Part shown: positions 1 through 8,908 of the stretch, piece after piece | Numbering within the stretch: the first letter of the stretch is position 1 | Layout of the letters: every line of letters begins with the position of its first letter | From: a virus | Strand: one strand, 5' to 3' | Length of the DNA: 28,919 bases | IMG/VR virus record: IMGVR_UViG_3300037137_000724 | Coordinates: 1-28,919 of that record | Program-made: the position numbers and the translations under genes | The notes under the pieces: model-generated | What the model saw: the letters and a program-made list of their open reading frames with translations, nothing else | The model's database searches: none | What the model was told of the DNA's origin: nothing

Positions 1-262
1 GCTCGCGCATCATGGCCAGCAAGGCATCGACGGATCGGCTCTTGAGATCCTCCACCTGCCGCTCCAGCGAGGTGAGCTTCTCCTCCAGAATGCGCACCTC
101 ACCCTCCAGGGTCGCATTGCGTTCACGTAGGTCAGCGTTCTGGCTGCGCGCCGTTCTCCCAGAACGAGAGATGCCGAGCACATCGAGTGAGAAGATCAAG
201 GCGGCGGCGATGACCGCCCACTCCGCGAAGCCTAGGCCGAAGGCGGTCGTCTCGGTGAGCAC
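1..262 (-). CDS. Membrane-anchored coiled-coil protein (3' end beyond window)
   Basis: The reading frame starts at GTG 262 (or TTG 268) and runs off the left edge, giving about 87 visible residues. After a short N-terminus there is one hydrophobic segment at about residues 9-30 (core EWAVIAAALIFSLDVLGI), then a basic patch (SRSGRTARS). From about residue 40 a charged heptad-like stretch (NADLRERNATLEGEVRILEE) continues to the edge. The picture is a single-pass membrane protein with its coiled coil on one side, a common design among small phage proteins near lysis genes; holin or spanin function cannot be claimed. It begins just after the TAG of the upstream methyltransferase and in the same frame. 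No Shine-Dalgarno sequence is visible, but TAGACT lies 6 nt before the GTG. Confidence 0.6.
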   Translation of the reverse strand, partial: MLTETTAFGLGFAEWAVIAAALIFSLDVLGISRSGRTARSQNADLRERNATLEGEVRILEEKLTSLERQVEDLKSRSVDALLAMMRE

Positions 263-268
263 GTCCAA

Positions 269-274
269 AGTCTA
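269..274 (-). promoter_or_regulatory. TANNNT -10-like hexamer before the membrane protein gene
   Basis: TAGACT on the minus strand is followed by 6 nt and then GTG at 262. It overlaps the stop codon of the methyltransferase. The spacing would put transcription start on the GTG itself (a leaderless mRNA). No -35 element is visible. Confidence 0.3.
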
Positions 275-853
275 GGTAGCCGGGAAGACGCCGTAGTACG
301 CCTCTCCAACGCAGCCGTGTTCGTCGAGTCGCGCGACGTATCCATGACCGGCGAGCAGACCATCCAGCAGCTCGCTCGTTAGCGTGTGTGGATGCCCTGG
401 GTAGGGCGCAACGTTTACCCACTCGAAGACACGCACAGCCTTCCTAGCGGCTGCCCGCGCGTTCGCGACTACGCGTGCCGGGTCGTCTACGTGCTGAAGG
501 ACGTTGTAGATCCAGGCTTCGTCGAAGCCTTCATCCCCAACATCGCCGTAGTCCTCGGCTCGCGTAGAGATGAGCTGAATCCCGCACTCCGCGTAGCGGG
601 CAGCGATCCACGTCGGGAACGCTCCGGGATCAACAACCACGCTACGCCCACGGCGACGGCACTTAAGCAGGAGCGAGACGGGTCCGCCTCCGATGTCGAG
701 AACAGCCCGGCCGTCGAGGTCGTATTCGGGCGGGTGAGCACCGCCCCACTCGGGTTGCAGACCCATGCGTATCGCGTACACCTGCTGCTTCTCCTCCTCG
801 TGCCAGGTATTCCCACAGTCGCTCCACCAGACGGCCTCATCGAACGAAGACAA
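272..853 (-). CDS. SAM-dependent methyltransferase (class I)
   Basis: 193 residues. The Rossmann-type SAM site is clear: motif I AVLDIGGGPVSLLLK at about residues 50-64, an acidic strand-2 end (VVVDPG) at about 73-78, and a motif IV/V-like stretch (YNVLQHVDDP) at about 115-124. The start is TTG 853, chosen because GGAG lies 5 nt upstream on the minus strand; it overlaps the end of the preceding methyltransferase by 17 nt. It is the last of three modification genes (GT-B glycosyltransferase, methyltransferase, methyltransferase) in a coupled set, so a sugar or small glycan substrate is more plausible than DNA. The substrate is inferred from context only; there is no DNA-methylase motif such as DPPY or PC. 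Confidence 0.72.
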   Translation of the reverse strand: MSSFDEAVWWSDCGNTWHEEEKQQVYAIRMGLQPEWGGAHPPEYDLDGRAVLDIGGGPVSLLLKCRRRGRSVVVDPGAFPTWIAARYAECGIQLISTRAEDYGDVGDEGFDEAWIYNVLQHVDDPARVVANARAAARKAVRVFEWVNVAPYPGHPHTLTSELLDGLLAGHGYVARLDEHGCVGEAYYGVFPAT

Positions 854-1409
854 GACCGCTCCAGTCGAAGTAGCCGTTGGGCGTGAGCTGGCGAGCGCGT
901 CGCGTCGCCGGTCGGTTCAAGCGGAAGCCGTGTTCGCGCATCCGTTCGATCCAGTAGTCGGGCGGCTGGCAGTTGACGTGGTGGTGCCCACCCTGCCCTG
1001 GGAGACCGTGCGTCATCGCGATTATCCTCGCATGCGCGAATGTCGCCAGAAAGTTCTCCTCGTACTCGGCCTCCACGTGCTCCACGAACTCGCAGCACCA
1101 GCAGAGGTCGAACTCGCCGAGTGCATGCGGGTAGGGACCTGTGGAGTAGTCATGCTGCACGATGTCTTCGGCGTCCTGCGCGATCCCGTCAATGCCCAGC
1201 ACCGCGCAGCCGAGGCCTCGAAAGTAGGCGACGGAGTGGCCCTCACCGCAGCCCACATCCACAACGCTGCGCAGGTGGTACTTCGTTACGAGCCAGTGCC
1301 AGAGGTCAGGATAGTAGGAGCCTTGATCTCCTCCGATGAGATAGCCGCCGAGGTGAGGCCGCTCCCTGTCTACGTACATGAAGTCGGGTATCCACTCCTC
1401 GGCCTTCAT
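837..1409 (-). CDS. SAM-dependent methyltransferase (class I)
   Basis: About 190 residues from ATG 1409, where ATGA overlaps the stop of the glycosyltransferase; a longer frame from 1430 is open but less likely. Motif I is SVVDVGCGEGHSVAYFRG at about residues 48-65, followed by LGIDGIAQDAE (strand 2) and the helix CWCCEFVEHVEAEYEEN typical of small class I O-/N-methyltransferases. A His-rich stretch (GQGGHHHVN) and the C-terminal WIERMREHGF complete the family pattern. Junctions on both sides overlap, so it is probably co-translated with the glycosyltransferase and the second methyltransferase. A sugar-modifying role is inferred from neighbours. The two adjacent methyltransferases are clearly different proteins rather than a recent duplication. 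Confidence 0.75.
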   Translation of the reverse strand: MKAEEWIPDFMYVDRERPHLGGYLIGGDQGSYYPDLWHWLVTKYHLRSVVDVGCGEGHSVAYFRGLGCAVLGIDGIAQDAEDIVQHDYSTGPYPHALGEFDLCWCCEFVEHVEAEYEENFLATFAHARIIAMTHGLPGQGGHHHVNCQPPDYWIERMREHGFRLNRPATRRARQLTPNGYFDWSGLVFVR

Positions 1410-2536
1410 GCGTCGTAGCCACGCTCCCACAAGGTATCTAAAGTGTCGAACCAGCGCGAGAACATCGGCCCGACCGCCTCCTGCGAGTAGCGTGCCTTCG
1501 CCGCCTCCCGGATGTCCTTGCGCTTCAACTTCTGTACCTGCTTGAAGGCCTCGGCTCCCTGCTTCGGCGTGCGGAAGCGCGCCCCCACGTCCGGCGTCAC
1601 GATCTCGGTGAAGCTGCCCCAGTCGCTCGCGATCACGGGACTACCTGCCAGCATGGCCTCCACCGCCACGCCGCCGAACGGCTCGATGTAGAGCGTCGGT
1701 ACGATGGTCGCAGCGGCGTTGCGCATCAGCTCGTTGCGCTCCTTGAAGCCGACCGGTCCGACGTGGTGCACGTCGCCCTCGATGCGGATGCCTTGCTGCG
1801 TCACGACCAAGCCCTCCGAGACTTCTCTCGCGCCCGGCCCGGCGACGTACAGCGGTAAGCCCAAGCGCTTCGCTATCTCGGCGGCGACGTGCGGACCCTT
1901 GCGGTTGATGATTCGCCCGATGAACAGGAGGTAGTCGCACGAGGGGTTCCGCGCTACGGAGAACTGACTCGCGTCGAAGAAGTTGGGGATGACCTGGTCG
2001 AACGCGCGCCCGTCTCCGACTCCCTGTATTCCGTAGACGTGGTGCATCCAGGCGTAGGACTCATACGCGTGAAAGGAGCGCGCATCGACGCCGATGTAGC
2101 CGACACCCCACTCGACCGTGATCGGATTGTTCCAGCGTGGCCCGGCGATGGCGTCTGCGATCGGAGACTGCGTGCTCGTCATCAGGCAGAGGAAGTGCCC
2201 GCGCCGATCTTCCGGCATGCGCTCACGCAGCGCGTCGATGGTGCGCGTGGCTGACTCGAACCAGTACGGCTGCGCGGCGTCCCACTCAAACGCCTTCGTG
2301 GTGTCGTAGCCGTTCGGCCCGCCGTAGCCCCAGCGCAGGCGATCGGCCTCGGTCGTGACGACGACGTGCTCGTCCGGGGAGCAGTCGATCTCATCCGGGC
2401 CGTAGAGGATGACATGGCAGCCCTGCGCCTGCATCATCGGCACAAACTTGAGCGCTTTCATTGAGTAAGCGCACGAGGAGTCCTTCTCGGTGAGAGTTGT
2501 GTGGGGGAGGCAACAAACATGGAGCGTGCGGGTCAC
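1406..2536 (-). CDS. Glycosyltransferase, GT-B fold (GT4-like)
   Basis: 376 residues. The C-terminal half has the nucleotide-sugar-binding pattern of GT4 enzymes: LLFIGRIINRKGPHVAAEIA at about residues 205-224, VAGPGAR, the HHVGPVGFKERNELMRNA strand-helix, and the EPFGGVAVEAMLAGSPVIAS segment with the E-x7-E pair at about 283-302. The N-terminal domain carries the acceptor side (HVCCLPHTTLTEKDSSCAYS). GTG 2536 overlaps the upstream stop as GTGA. Expected activity is retaining transfer of a sugar from a nucleotide donor in the host cytoplasm. It sits directly downstream of tail-tip genes and upstream of two methyltransferases. Virion-protein glycosylation is a reasonable guess; modification of a host surface glycan is the alternative. 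Confidence 0.85.
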   Translation of the reverse strand: MTRTLHVCCLPHTTLTEKDSSCAYSMKALKFVPMMQAQGCHVILYGPDEIDCSPDEHVVVTTEADRLRWGYGGPNGYDTTKAFEWDAAQPYWFESATRTIDALRERMPEDRRGHFLCLMTSTQSPIADAIAGPRWNNPITVEWGVGYIGVDARSFHAYESYAWMHHVYGIQGVGDGRAFDQVIPNFFDASQFSVARNPSCDYLLFIGRIINRKGPHVAAEIAKRLGLPLYVAGPGAREVSEGLVVTQQGIRIEGDVHHVGPVGFKERNELMRNAAATIVPTLYIEPFGGVAVEAMLAGSPVIASDWGSFTEIVTPDVGARFRTPKQGAEAFKQVQKLKRKDIREAAKARYSQEAVGPMFSRWFDTLDTLWERGYDA

Positions 2537-3990
2537 GTGTCACTCGGGTTCACGAGCGCACGCGTCGCAACCTTGTGCCGCTGCGCCTCGCGCCAGTTCA
2601 TACCCACCCAGAACTCCGGACAGGTCGGCTCGGCACCTCCGCCGAAGTCATCCAGGCGCGTAAGCGCATCACCCCACACCGAGATCGCCAACCGATTCTG
2701 ACCAGGAATGTTGTTTGGACCGAACGAGGTCTCGTTCCAGGCGGCTATCCACTCCCAGCCCGAGCCACGATTGATCCACGCATGAAGGAAGTTCGCTGGA
2801 CAGGTCGTGCGCTGTATGCCGATGCTCCAGTTGTCCTGCATATCGATCCAGCTGTAGATCGGATTGCCCGCAAAGAAGCCGGTGTTGCCCGTGAAGCCGA
2901 GCACGACAGCATCGCCCGCGATATAGCCGCCGTACTGCGGTTGATTGACTACCGCGTAGCCGCCCATCGTGGCGTCAGCGCCGCAACCCGTCTCGTCGAG
3001 ATGGATGATCGCTTGCCCGGCGACGTTCATCTTCACGAATCCCTCCGCGTAGCCTCCGAAGCTCACGGCGTCGTCCTTCCAGATGGCACCAGCCGCACCG
3101 AAGGCATAGATAGCACTGCGCTGCACCTGGTTGCCGACGAGTGCGACCAGACCGCCGCCGTAGCCCGGTGCGCACTCGGACGGCTCGACCGGCGGCCCCA
3201 TGTACCAGGAGTCGGAGCCGTCGAGCGGGTCCTCGTTAGCCCGATTGAAGTCATCGAGAATCGAGAAGCGCGGGAAGTCGGGAATGTACGTCGCCTCGTA
3301 GATGCCGACCACTAGCGAGTCATAGGCGCGGTCGGCCGTGTTCGAGACGACGGTAATGGTGTCGTTCGCGAGCACGCCGATGCGGAAACCGCCGCGGATG
3401 TGGATGTTAGAGATGTCGCTGCCGCCGGTCGTACCGTCGCCGTCGATTTCGGTGTAGTCGGAGTCCCAGGTGTACGTGTCCGTCTCCGGACCCATGGCTG
3501 AGAAGCCATGCAGGATGAGCACTTCCTGACCATTGAAGGGCACGTTCATCACGGTCGGGTCGCCGCCGCCGCCGCCTGGCCCTCCGAAGGTGCCTGCCAC
3601 GAACGGCCCGTGATTGCGTGCCCACACCTTCGTCGTGTCCATCGAGAACTCCCAGACGCTCATCGCCTTCTCGTCATGATTCGAGTTGCGGTGCGTGACC
3701 GTGATCGTGTCGCCGGTCGTGAGTTGGGCAGTAACGCGACAGAGCGTGATCGCCACGTGCGACTCCCACATCCAGGAGCCAAGTAACGAGTAGACGTTCT
3801 CCTGTGTGTCGTGGACAGCGACGGCCGGATAAACCGAGCCTTCCGGCGTACCGGTGTAGTCCTGATCCCAGGCCGTCCAGATCGCGAGCAGCCGCCCAAC
3901 CGGAACGGTGCGCGAGGGATTGATGCTGAGCGTGCCGCCGGAGGTCTTGGCGTTCGCCGTTCCCAGGCTGCCGATGCTCGTGAAGGACAC
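2533..3990 (-). CDS. Tail-tip / fibre protein with two beta-sandwich regions
   Basis: 485 residues with no enzymatic motif. Residues 1 to about 235 look like a beta-sandwich module (IGSLGTANAKTSGGTLSI at the N-terminus, RAYDSLVVGIYEA at its end), interrupted by a glycine loop (GTFGGPGGGGGDPTV). From about 243, FSILDDFNRANEDPLDGS opens a second module with the DDFNRAN motif seen at the start of concanavalin/LamG-like domains in phage tail proteins. It ends with LTRLDDFGGGAEPTCPEFWV. It starts at GTG 3990, 4 nt after the preceding stop, with no good ribosome-binding site, so coupling is likely. A carbohydrate-binding role at the tail tip is inferred. Confidence 0.6.
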   Translation of the reverse strand: MSFTSIGSLGTANAKTSGGTLSINPSRTVPVGRLLAIWTAWDQDYTGTPEGSVYPAVAVHDTQENVYSLLGSWMWESHVAITLCRVTAQLTTGDTITVTHRNSNHDEKAMSVWEFSMDTTKVWARNHGPFVAGTFGGPGGGGGDPTVMNVPFNGQEVLILHGFSAMGPETDTYTWDSDYTEIDGDGTTGGSDISNIHIRGGFRIGVLANDTITVVSNTADRAYDSLVVGIYEATYIPDFPRFSILDDFNRANEDPLDGSDSWYMGPPVEPSECAPGYGGGLVALVGNQVQRSAIYAFGAAGAIWKDDAVSFGGYAEGFVKMNVAGQAIIHLDETGCGADATMGGYAVVNQPQYGGYIAGDAVVLGFTGNTGFFAGNPIYSWIDMQDNWSIGIQRTTCPANFLHAWINRGSGWEWIAAWNETSFGPNNIPGQNRLAISVWGDALTRLDDFGGGAEPTCPEFWVGMNWREAQRHKVATRALVNPSDT

Positions 3991-3994
3991 GGGT

Positions 3995-4249
3995 TCAGTC
4001 GATCACGTAGACCCGCGCTCGGGTGACGGCGGTGACGTTCTGGATGAGTACTTCGACCACGTTCTGCGAGATCCGTGCCTTGCCGCTCGTCGGTGTGACG
4101 AGGACCTCGACCGGCTCCTGGCTCAGCCGTGCCTTGCCGCTCGTCGGTGTGACGAGGACCTCGACCGGCTCCTGGCTGGTACGGGCCTTCGCGTCGGTCG
4201 GCTGGACGAGGACCTCGACCGGCTCTTGCGAGATGCGGTCGTTCGCCAT
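3995..4249 (-). CDS. Small repeat protein of the tail-fibre cluster
   Basis: 84 residues, almost entirely four tandem copies of an 18-residue unit. The unit reads RISQEPVEVLVQPTDAKA, then RTSQEPVEVLVTPTSGKA, RLSQEPVEVLVTPTSGKA and RISQNVVEVLIQ plus a degenerate end. Each has a polar SQEP turn and a beta-strand pattern (VEVLV), so a stacked beta structure is plausible. Similar SQ-VxEVL repeats occur in small phage proteins beside tail fibres, from memory. No enzyme motif, signal peptide or membrane segment is present. ATG 4249 is preceded by a weak AAGGTGG. It lies between two LamG-like tail proteins, so a structural or accessory role is inferred. Confidence 0.6.
   Translation of the reverse strand: MANDRISQEPVEVLVQPTDAKARTSQEPVEVLVTPTSGKARLSQEPVEVLVTPTSGKARISQNVVEVLIQNVTAVTRARVYVID
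4019..4234 (-). repeat. Four tandem 54-bp repeats inside a coding region
   Basis: Units lie at 4019-4072, 4073-4126, 4127-4180 and 4181-4234. The two middle units match exactly over their first 51 bases; the outer units are diverged. The period of 54 nt equals 18 codons, so copy number can change without a frameshift. Confidence 0.85.
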
Positions 4250-4273
4250 GCTACGCAGTCACCACCTTGGGGA

Positions 4274-5272
4274 TCACGCGACAACTTTTACGCCGAACTC
4301 GGCGTTGTTGACGTCAGTGATCGTCCACACGCCGCCGCCCGGCTTCGCCTCGCGGATGTCGGTGAAGTAGGCGTAGGAAGCGCCGAGCGTCTGGTCTGCG
4401 GAGTCCACCTCCGTCCCGGAGAGTCTCGCGATGGACGCGATTTTGCGCGTGCCTGCGTCGGTCTTCTTCGCGTACAGGCACGGCTGGACGGCGTAGACGG
4501 TGCCGGTCGTCGGGGTGAGGTTCCCGAAGGCGTATGTGTCCTTGTCGCCCACCGTGCTCGACTCCACGTAGTCCGTATCGTCGTTCGGTGTCACCTCGTC
4601 CACGAGCAGGTAGTTGTCCGTTGAGTTGCCGTCCGAGCCGGTGAGGTTCGACGTGTTGCCGTTCCCGTTCGGGAACAGGGCCTCCACCCGAATATCCCCA
4701 AGGTAGTCGTTGGTCGGAGCACCTCCTGAGGTGTCAACCACATAGATGTCGTCGATGTCGCCGACCGTAAACTGGGCGCCGTTGCTGAGCACGATCTCAT
4801 TCACGGTGGCATTGGCCCCGTTGCGCGTGTCCTGGCTCGACAGGTTGATGACCGATACGCCGTCGATCTTCAGCTCGACCACGCCCACCGTGTCCGAGAT
4901 TGTCGCTTTGAACTCCAGGTAATACCACTGGTTCAGCGTCAGCGGCTTGATGTACGTCCCAAGCGAGGTGCCTGCCCGCGTGATCGAGAATGTCGTCGTC
5001 GAAACGGTGTAGCGCAGATCGACGTGAGCTGTTCCGGAGTCGCGGAACTGGACGAGGATGGGCGTGTCTACAACAGCCCGGTACTTGAAAGCGAAGCCCA
5101 TGATGATCGTGGCGTAACTCGCAGGCAGGGACTTCAACCTAGAGGTTGTCTCCCCGTTGTAAGCGTTGCCTCCGAACCTGCCCGAAGCCATCGAGACGTT
5201 GCCCGACCAGCCCTTCTCGGGTGCGTCACCGGCAGCCATGTGATCCCAGCCTTCGACAAGCACGACGGTCAT
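4274..5272 (-). CDS. LamG/concanavalin-like tail protein
   Basis: 332 residues. The opening VLVEGWDHMAAGD and the run TSRLKSLPASYATIIMGFAF, later LNQWYYLEFKATISDTVG and VELKIDGVSVINLS, are typical of LamG/concanavalin-like jelly-roll domains in phage tail proteins (about residues 1-185). The second half has GDIDDIYVVDTSGG, FPNGNGNTSNLTGSDG and YVESSTVGDKDTYAFG, seen in a common phage minor tail family; it ends with a beta-rich domain. ATG 5272 follows the upstream stop directly (TAGATG), with AGGAGGG as the ribosome-binding site. A carbohydrate-binding or tail-tip structural role is inferred; no hydrolase residues can be assigned. Confidence 0.7.
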   Translation of the reverse strand: MTVVLVEGWDHMAAGDAPEKGWSGNVSMASGRFGGNAYNGETTSRLKSLPASYATIIMGFAFKYRAVVDTPILVQFRDSGTAHVDLRYTVSTTTFSITRAGTSLGTYIKPLTLNQWYYLEFKATISDTVGVVELKIDGVSVINLSSQDTRNGANATVNEIVLSNGAQFTVGDIDDIYVVDTSGGAPTNDYLGDIRVEALFPNGNGNTSNLTGSDGNSTDNYLLVDEVTPNDDTDYVESSTVGDKDTYAFGNLTPTTGTVYAVQPCLYAKKTDAGTRKIASIARLSGTEVDSADQTLGASYAYFTDIREAKPGGGVWTITDVNNAEFGVKVVA

Positions 5273-7123
5273 CTAGTTGTCCCTCCTTACGGTCAGCGAG
5301 AGCGTAACGCGGGTGATCGTCGCCGCGCTGTCCACGTTGAAGCGAATGATATCGCCCTTCGCCAGTGCAGTTGTCCAGCCGGTCAGCGTCGAGTCCTCGC
5401 TCTTGGTCGCCGAGGAGATCGTGGGCTTCGCGCTCGCGGTGATCGAGTCGCCCACGACCGGCGGATAGTTCGCGTACGTGTCCTTCCAGATGTCGATGAC
5501 GATAGAGCCGGACTGGTCAGCGAACAGCCGGTTCGAGATGATCGTGCAGGCGAAGGGCACCTCGAAGTCGGCTTTGACGCCCGTCGTAATCACCGCCCCG
5601 CCGCCGTCGATGATGAACTCGATGCCTGCCGTCTTTACGAGCAGCGGACGCTGACTCATCACAAAGCCGCTCGTCGTCGTGTCCGCGATGAACACCACCG
5701 CCGTCACCTGCCCCGCCGTGGTCGGCTCGGTCGTCGTGAGTAGACCGGCCGTACCCGCGCTCAGGAAGTAGACGCTGCCCGCCGTCAGCCCCGAGAGGCC
5801 GGTGGCGTAACCGTGACTCAAGACTCTGAAGGTGCTGCTATCTACCACCTGCGTCACGATCCCGACCTCACGAGCGTTCGCCAGCGAATCGGCCTGCGCC
5901 TTGATCCAGGTCGTACCCGAGAGCCGCACCACGTCCTTGACCGTGAAGCCATGCGCAGCCTGTATGACCGTGAGTGAGGAGGTCGCCGCACCGTCGCCCG
6001 CACGGGAGAAGTGCAGCACCACAGGGTCGTTATTCGCGAACGGGCTGGCCGTCGAGGAGTCGATGTAGGTGACGGTGACGTTCCGGTAGCCGGACTCTGA
6101 GCCGACCGCTGAGACTGCGAACAGAATCCAGGCCGAGGGATCATCACGCTTGACGATTTGCATGAGGCCCTTCACTGCATTCGTGCTCGCATCGAGAGCG
6201 TCGATGGCATCCGTCCAGTTGGTCGAGAATGAGTCGAGAAGGTCGAGTCGAACGACCGTGGTGAGGTTCTGATTGGCATCGTTGAAACGCATAAACCCGT
6301 TGCCGGGATCCGCGTCCGTCGTGGTCGTGGAGAACGTGTAGTGCGTCGCCATCGCACCCGAATGCACGCCGGTAGCTCCCGTGGCACCTCCGGGTGACCC
6401 TGCGGGTCCCGTTGCCCCAGTCGCCCCAGTCGCCCCGCCAGCTGATCCCGTGGCTCCTTGCGAGCCTGCTGCCCCCGTAGCCCCTGTCGTACCGGCTCCT
6501 GTCGCGCCGGTGTTGCCCTGGGTGCCAGTGGCTCCCGTATTTCCAGTCGCACCGGCTGGTGTACCGGTCGCACCCTGAGCACCCACCGTCCCAGTCGCGC
6601 CCTGCGGACCGACGCCGCCTTGCGCCCCGGTGGCTCCGGTTGTATTCGTCTGCTGGAAGATCCAAACCTGGCCTTCCAGCGCGTTTCCGACCGGGTAGAT
6701 CACGACGCGGCCGACGACGAACTCGTTGGTTCCGGGATCGAAGAGGTCGGTGAGGAAGCTGATCTCGTGTGCCGGGACGAAGTTCGGCTCAACGGTGATG
6801 GCCGAGGGCAGCGTGTACGCGAGCGCGTCCCAGGTGCCGGGTATCAGGAAGCCCTTGAACTCCAGCGAGCCGTCAGCGTGCCACCGGAACTCGTGCTTGC
6901 CGAGGTCCTCCTGGTCGGGATCGCCGTCGTCGGGCTGCGTCCAGCCGTTTTGTAGTTCGGGCTGCGGGCCGGGACCGACGTCGGCGGGATCGGCGTCAGG
7001 GTCGCCGTTGTTCTTCGGCCTGTTCCAGCGCCCGGCGAGTGGACGGCGCTGGAGGTCACTGCCGCGAAAGTTCGCCTGCACCAGGCGCGTGGTCGCGTTC
7101 TCCTCCCAGATCGGCCTGGTCAT
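5273..7123 (-). CDS. Tail fibre with collagen-like stalk (616 aa)
   Basis: Modules in order: N-terminal tail-attachment region (about 1-158, with [20 protein letters not shown]); a Thr-rich Gly-X-Y stalk (about 160-258, [19 protein letters not shown]); a beta region (about 260-385); a beta module at about 386-492 that recurs in the 1204-residue fibre ([14 protein letters not shown]); and a C-terminal sandwich from about 495 ([20 protein letters not shown]). The stalk has small register breaks such as GTPAGAT and GAGTT. Collagen triplets normally give trimeric coiled stalks; here the trimer would project beta domains from the tail tip. ATG 7123 overlaps the hub stop (ATGA), the usual place for a baseplate or tail fibre gene. 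The specificity is unknown. Confidence 0.8.
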   Translation of the reverse strand: MTRPIWEENATTRLVQANFRGSDLQRRPLAGRWNRPKNNGDPDADPADVGPGPQPELQNGWTQPDDGDPDQEDLGKHEFRWHADGSLEFKGFLIPGTWDALAYTLPSAITVEPNFVPAHEISFLTDLFDPGTNEFVVGRVVIYPVGNALEGQVWIFQQTNTTGATGAQGGVGPQGATGTVGAQGATGTPAGATGNTGATGTQGNTGATGAGTTGATGAAGSQGATGSAGGATGATGATGPAGSPGGATGATGVHSGAMATHYTFSTTTTDADPGNGFMRFNDANQNLTTVVRLDLLDSFSTNWTDAIDALDASTNAVKGLMQIVKRDDPSAWILFAVSAVGSESGYRNVTVTYIDSSTASPFANNDPVVLHFSRAGDGAATSSLTVIQAAHGFTVKDVVRLSGTTWIKAQADSLANAREVGIVTQVVDSSTFRVLSHGYATGLSGLTAGSVYFLSAGTAGLLTTTEPTTAGQVTAVVFIADTTTSGFVMSQRPLLVKTAGIEFIIDGGGAVITTGVKADFEVPFACTIISNRLFADQSGSIVIDIWKDTYANYPPVVGDSITASAKPTISSATKSEDSTLTGWTTALAKGDIIRFNVDSAATITRVTLSLTVRRDN

Positions 7124-8427
7124 AGCTGGTCGAGGTCAGGCGAGCACTCCAGCTCGCCGAGGCCGTAGACACCGTCGTCGTCGATATCGACCGTGAAGGC
7201 GTAGATGCGCTGCACCATGTTCGTCACGGCCTCGCGCGCTCGGGTACCGACGTTGATCGCGATGAGATCACCCTCGTTGAAGTCTCCTAGCTCGACCGGA
7301 TTCGAGATGCCCAGGCCCGCGCGTGCGGGAGTGAGGAAGACCTGCCGCCGTGGGTTTACGCGGAACAGCGACTCCATCTGCCAGATGCGCCGCTGGAGCG
7401 GGCGCACCGAGTCCTCACCGCCCTGGTCGTCGGCTATCTGGAACTCCATGAGCACGCCGATGCCATCACGGGAGGCCTGGATGAGGTCGCCGAGCTGAGG
7501 CGGCCCCGCTATGCCGTAGTTCGGTCGCGTCGGCAACGCACCGCCGATGCCGGGTCCGCCAGGCGTGCCCACTCCGTTGAGACTGTTGCCCGGCAGGAAG
7601 GGATCGTCGCCCGTCACGTTCGCTCGCCAATGCTGAAGATCCTGGCGTGAGCCGAGATAGCGCCAGATCTTGTTTGCCGTGTCGGTCATGTCCTCGGTGC
7701 GATGTAGGGTGCTCGCGTTGAAGTCGCCGGTCGCGTAGTCGAGATGCACGCTGCCGGTGAGATTGGTGCCCCAGTTGCCGTTGTAGGTATCGACCCGACC
7801 CATCTCGGCTCCGTTGTCCGTAGGCACGACACGGACGTCGAGCTGCCCGCTGCTCATCAGCAGTCCCGCGATCGTCCCGATGTACATGGGGAAGTTCGTC
7901 GGGGCGGCGGAGAGGTCAACGCCGCCACCGGGCCAGTTACCCGTCGTGATATCCACGAACAGGTCGCCCTCGGCGTCGTCGGGTGGGCCGATGCCAGCGT
8001 TCTCGGAGGCGTCGAGGATGGCCTGAAGGATGGCCGGGCCGGTCATATTGTCCTTCATGAAGGTCGGATCGGTGAAGTCGCCGTCCGGGTCGCGCGCCGG
8101 ACGCTTCGGCCAGATCATCATGGGGTCCCAGCAGGTCACGCGCGTATAGGCCATGTCCTCGTCGCCCTCGTCCTCCAGCGCCCAGACGATGCAGTTCGCG
8201 TATAGGCCCACGGTATCGAGCGTTACGAGTATCTGCCGATAGCCGGTACAGAGGTAAGGCAGGCCGTCATCGGCCAGCGTCCAGATTAGGTCTGAATCGG
8301 AGGGCACTCGGAAGCTCACCATGCGCGGTCGGCTCAGCGCCACGCGCACGCGCTTACCGTAGGAAATCGAGGTGATGTCGGCTAGGGGTGTGCCGTCGCG
8401 CTTGCGCAGAACGAAGGATGTCGCCAT
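7120..8427 (-). CDS. Minor tail protein, probable tail hub (Tal-like)
   Basis: 435 residues. It follows the tape measure and distal-tail genes, the classic place for the siphovirus hub. The sequence has [20 protein letters not shown] at the start, the domain II-like [18 protein letters not shown], and the closing domain with [18 protein letters not shown] and [20 protein letters not shown]. This last pattern is common at the C-terminus of Gp28/Gp37-type siphovirus tail proteins. No endopeptidase catalytic set is recognised. It probably forms the ring or trimer that closes the tube and carries the following collagen-like fibre. Overlap with the next gene suggests coupled translation. Confidence 0.68.
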   Translation of the reverse strand: MATSFVLRKRDGTPLADITSISYGKRVRVALSRPRMVSFRVPSDSDLIWTLADDGLPYLCTGYRQILVTLDTVGLYANCIVWALEDEGDEDMAYTRVTCWDPMMIWPKRPARDPDGDFTDPTFMKDNMTGPAILQAILDASENAGIGPPDDAEGDLFVDITTGNWPGGGVDLSAAPTNFPMYIGTIAGLLMSSGQLDVRVVPTDNGAEMGRVDTYNGNWGTNLTGSVHLDYATGDFNASTLHRTEDMTDTANKIWRYLGSRQDLQHWRANVTGDDPFLPGNSLNGVGTPGGPGIGGALPTRPNYGIAGPPQLGDLIQASRDGIGVLMEFQIADDQGGEDSVRPLQRRIWQMESLFRVNPRRQVFLTPARAGLGISNPVELGDFNEGDLIAINVGTRAREAVTNMVQRIYAFTVDIDDDGVYGLGELECSPDLDQL

Positions 8428-8428
8428 C

Positions 8429-8908
8429 TCACGACGGCTCGGCGGCTGCGGTCGCCAGCCCGAATGACCAGGTCATATGACCTTCTGCCCACACTGAGTC
8501 GAGCGGCACCTGTGAGAGGAACTGGATCGAGCGAGCGCCGATCCCACGCTCCACCCAGCTCAGTGTGCCCGGAGCTGCCGGACTGCCGCAGTCGTCGAGA
8601 ACGGCCTGGAGCGCCGCCTCCATCTGGTTCCAGAGGGTGGCTACGGCGTCCTCGTTCAGCGTATTCGGCACGAGATAGATGCCCTCGAAGAGGGGTAGCC
8701 GACCGCCCTTCTTGCGCGCGTGCAAGATCGCTCCATCGGTCTGCGCCGCCGGATCGTTCGGGGCACGGATCGGTGCCTGTCCTGTCAGACCGGAGATGCG
8801 AGTGACGTAGTAGCCGGTCTGCCCGTCACCCGGGCGCAAGCTGTTGGCGTTGAGCACGAGGTCGGCCAGGTTCGGAGGGTTGAGCGTGTAAGCGGCTGCG
8901 AGGTCCAT
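8429..8908 (-). CDS. Distal-tail-like minor tail protein
   Basis: 159 residues, directly after the tape measure (TAGATG junction) and before the hub. The pattern YYVTRISGLTGQAPIRAPND with TDGAILHARKKGGR is characteristic of siphovirus distal-tail N-terminal domains, in which the early strands carry the GL-G-PIR motif. The C-terminal half contains LSQVPLDSVWAEGHMTWSFG, consistent with a ring-forming beta domain. It is shorter than classic SPP1-type Dit proteins and lacks the galectin-like second domain. Function as the tail-tube/tip adaptor is inferred from fold-like motifs and position. Confidence 0.65.
   Translation of the reverse strand: MDLAAAYTLNPPNLADLVLNANSLRPGDGQTGYYVTRISGLTGQAPIRAPNDPAAQTDGAILHARKKGGRLPLFEGIYLVPNTLNEDAVATLWNQMEAALQAVLDDCGSPAAPGTLSWVERGIGARSIQFLSQVPLDSVWAEGHMTWSFGLATAAAEPS

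Noticed and set aside
12-275. Plus-strand frame at the left edge
   Set aside because: Ser/Arg-rich image of the membrane coiled-coil protein on the other strand.
2497-3315. Plus-strand 272-residue frame opposite the tail protein
   Set aside because: No domain pattern; the opposite strand carries a clear beta-sandwich protein with coupled junctions.
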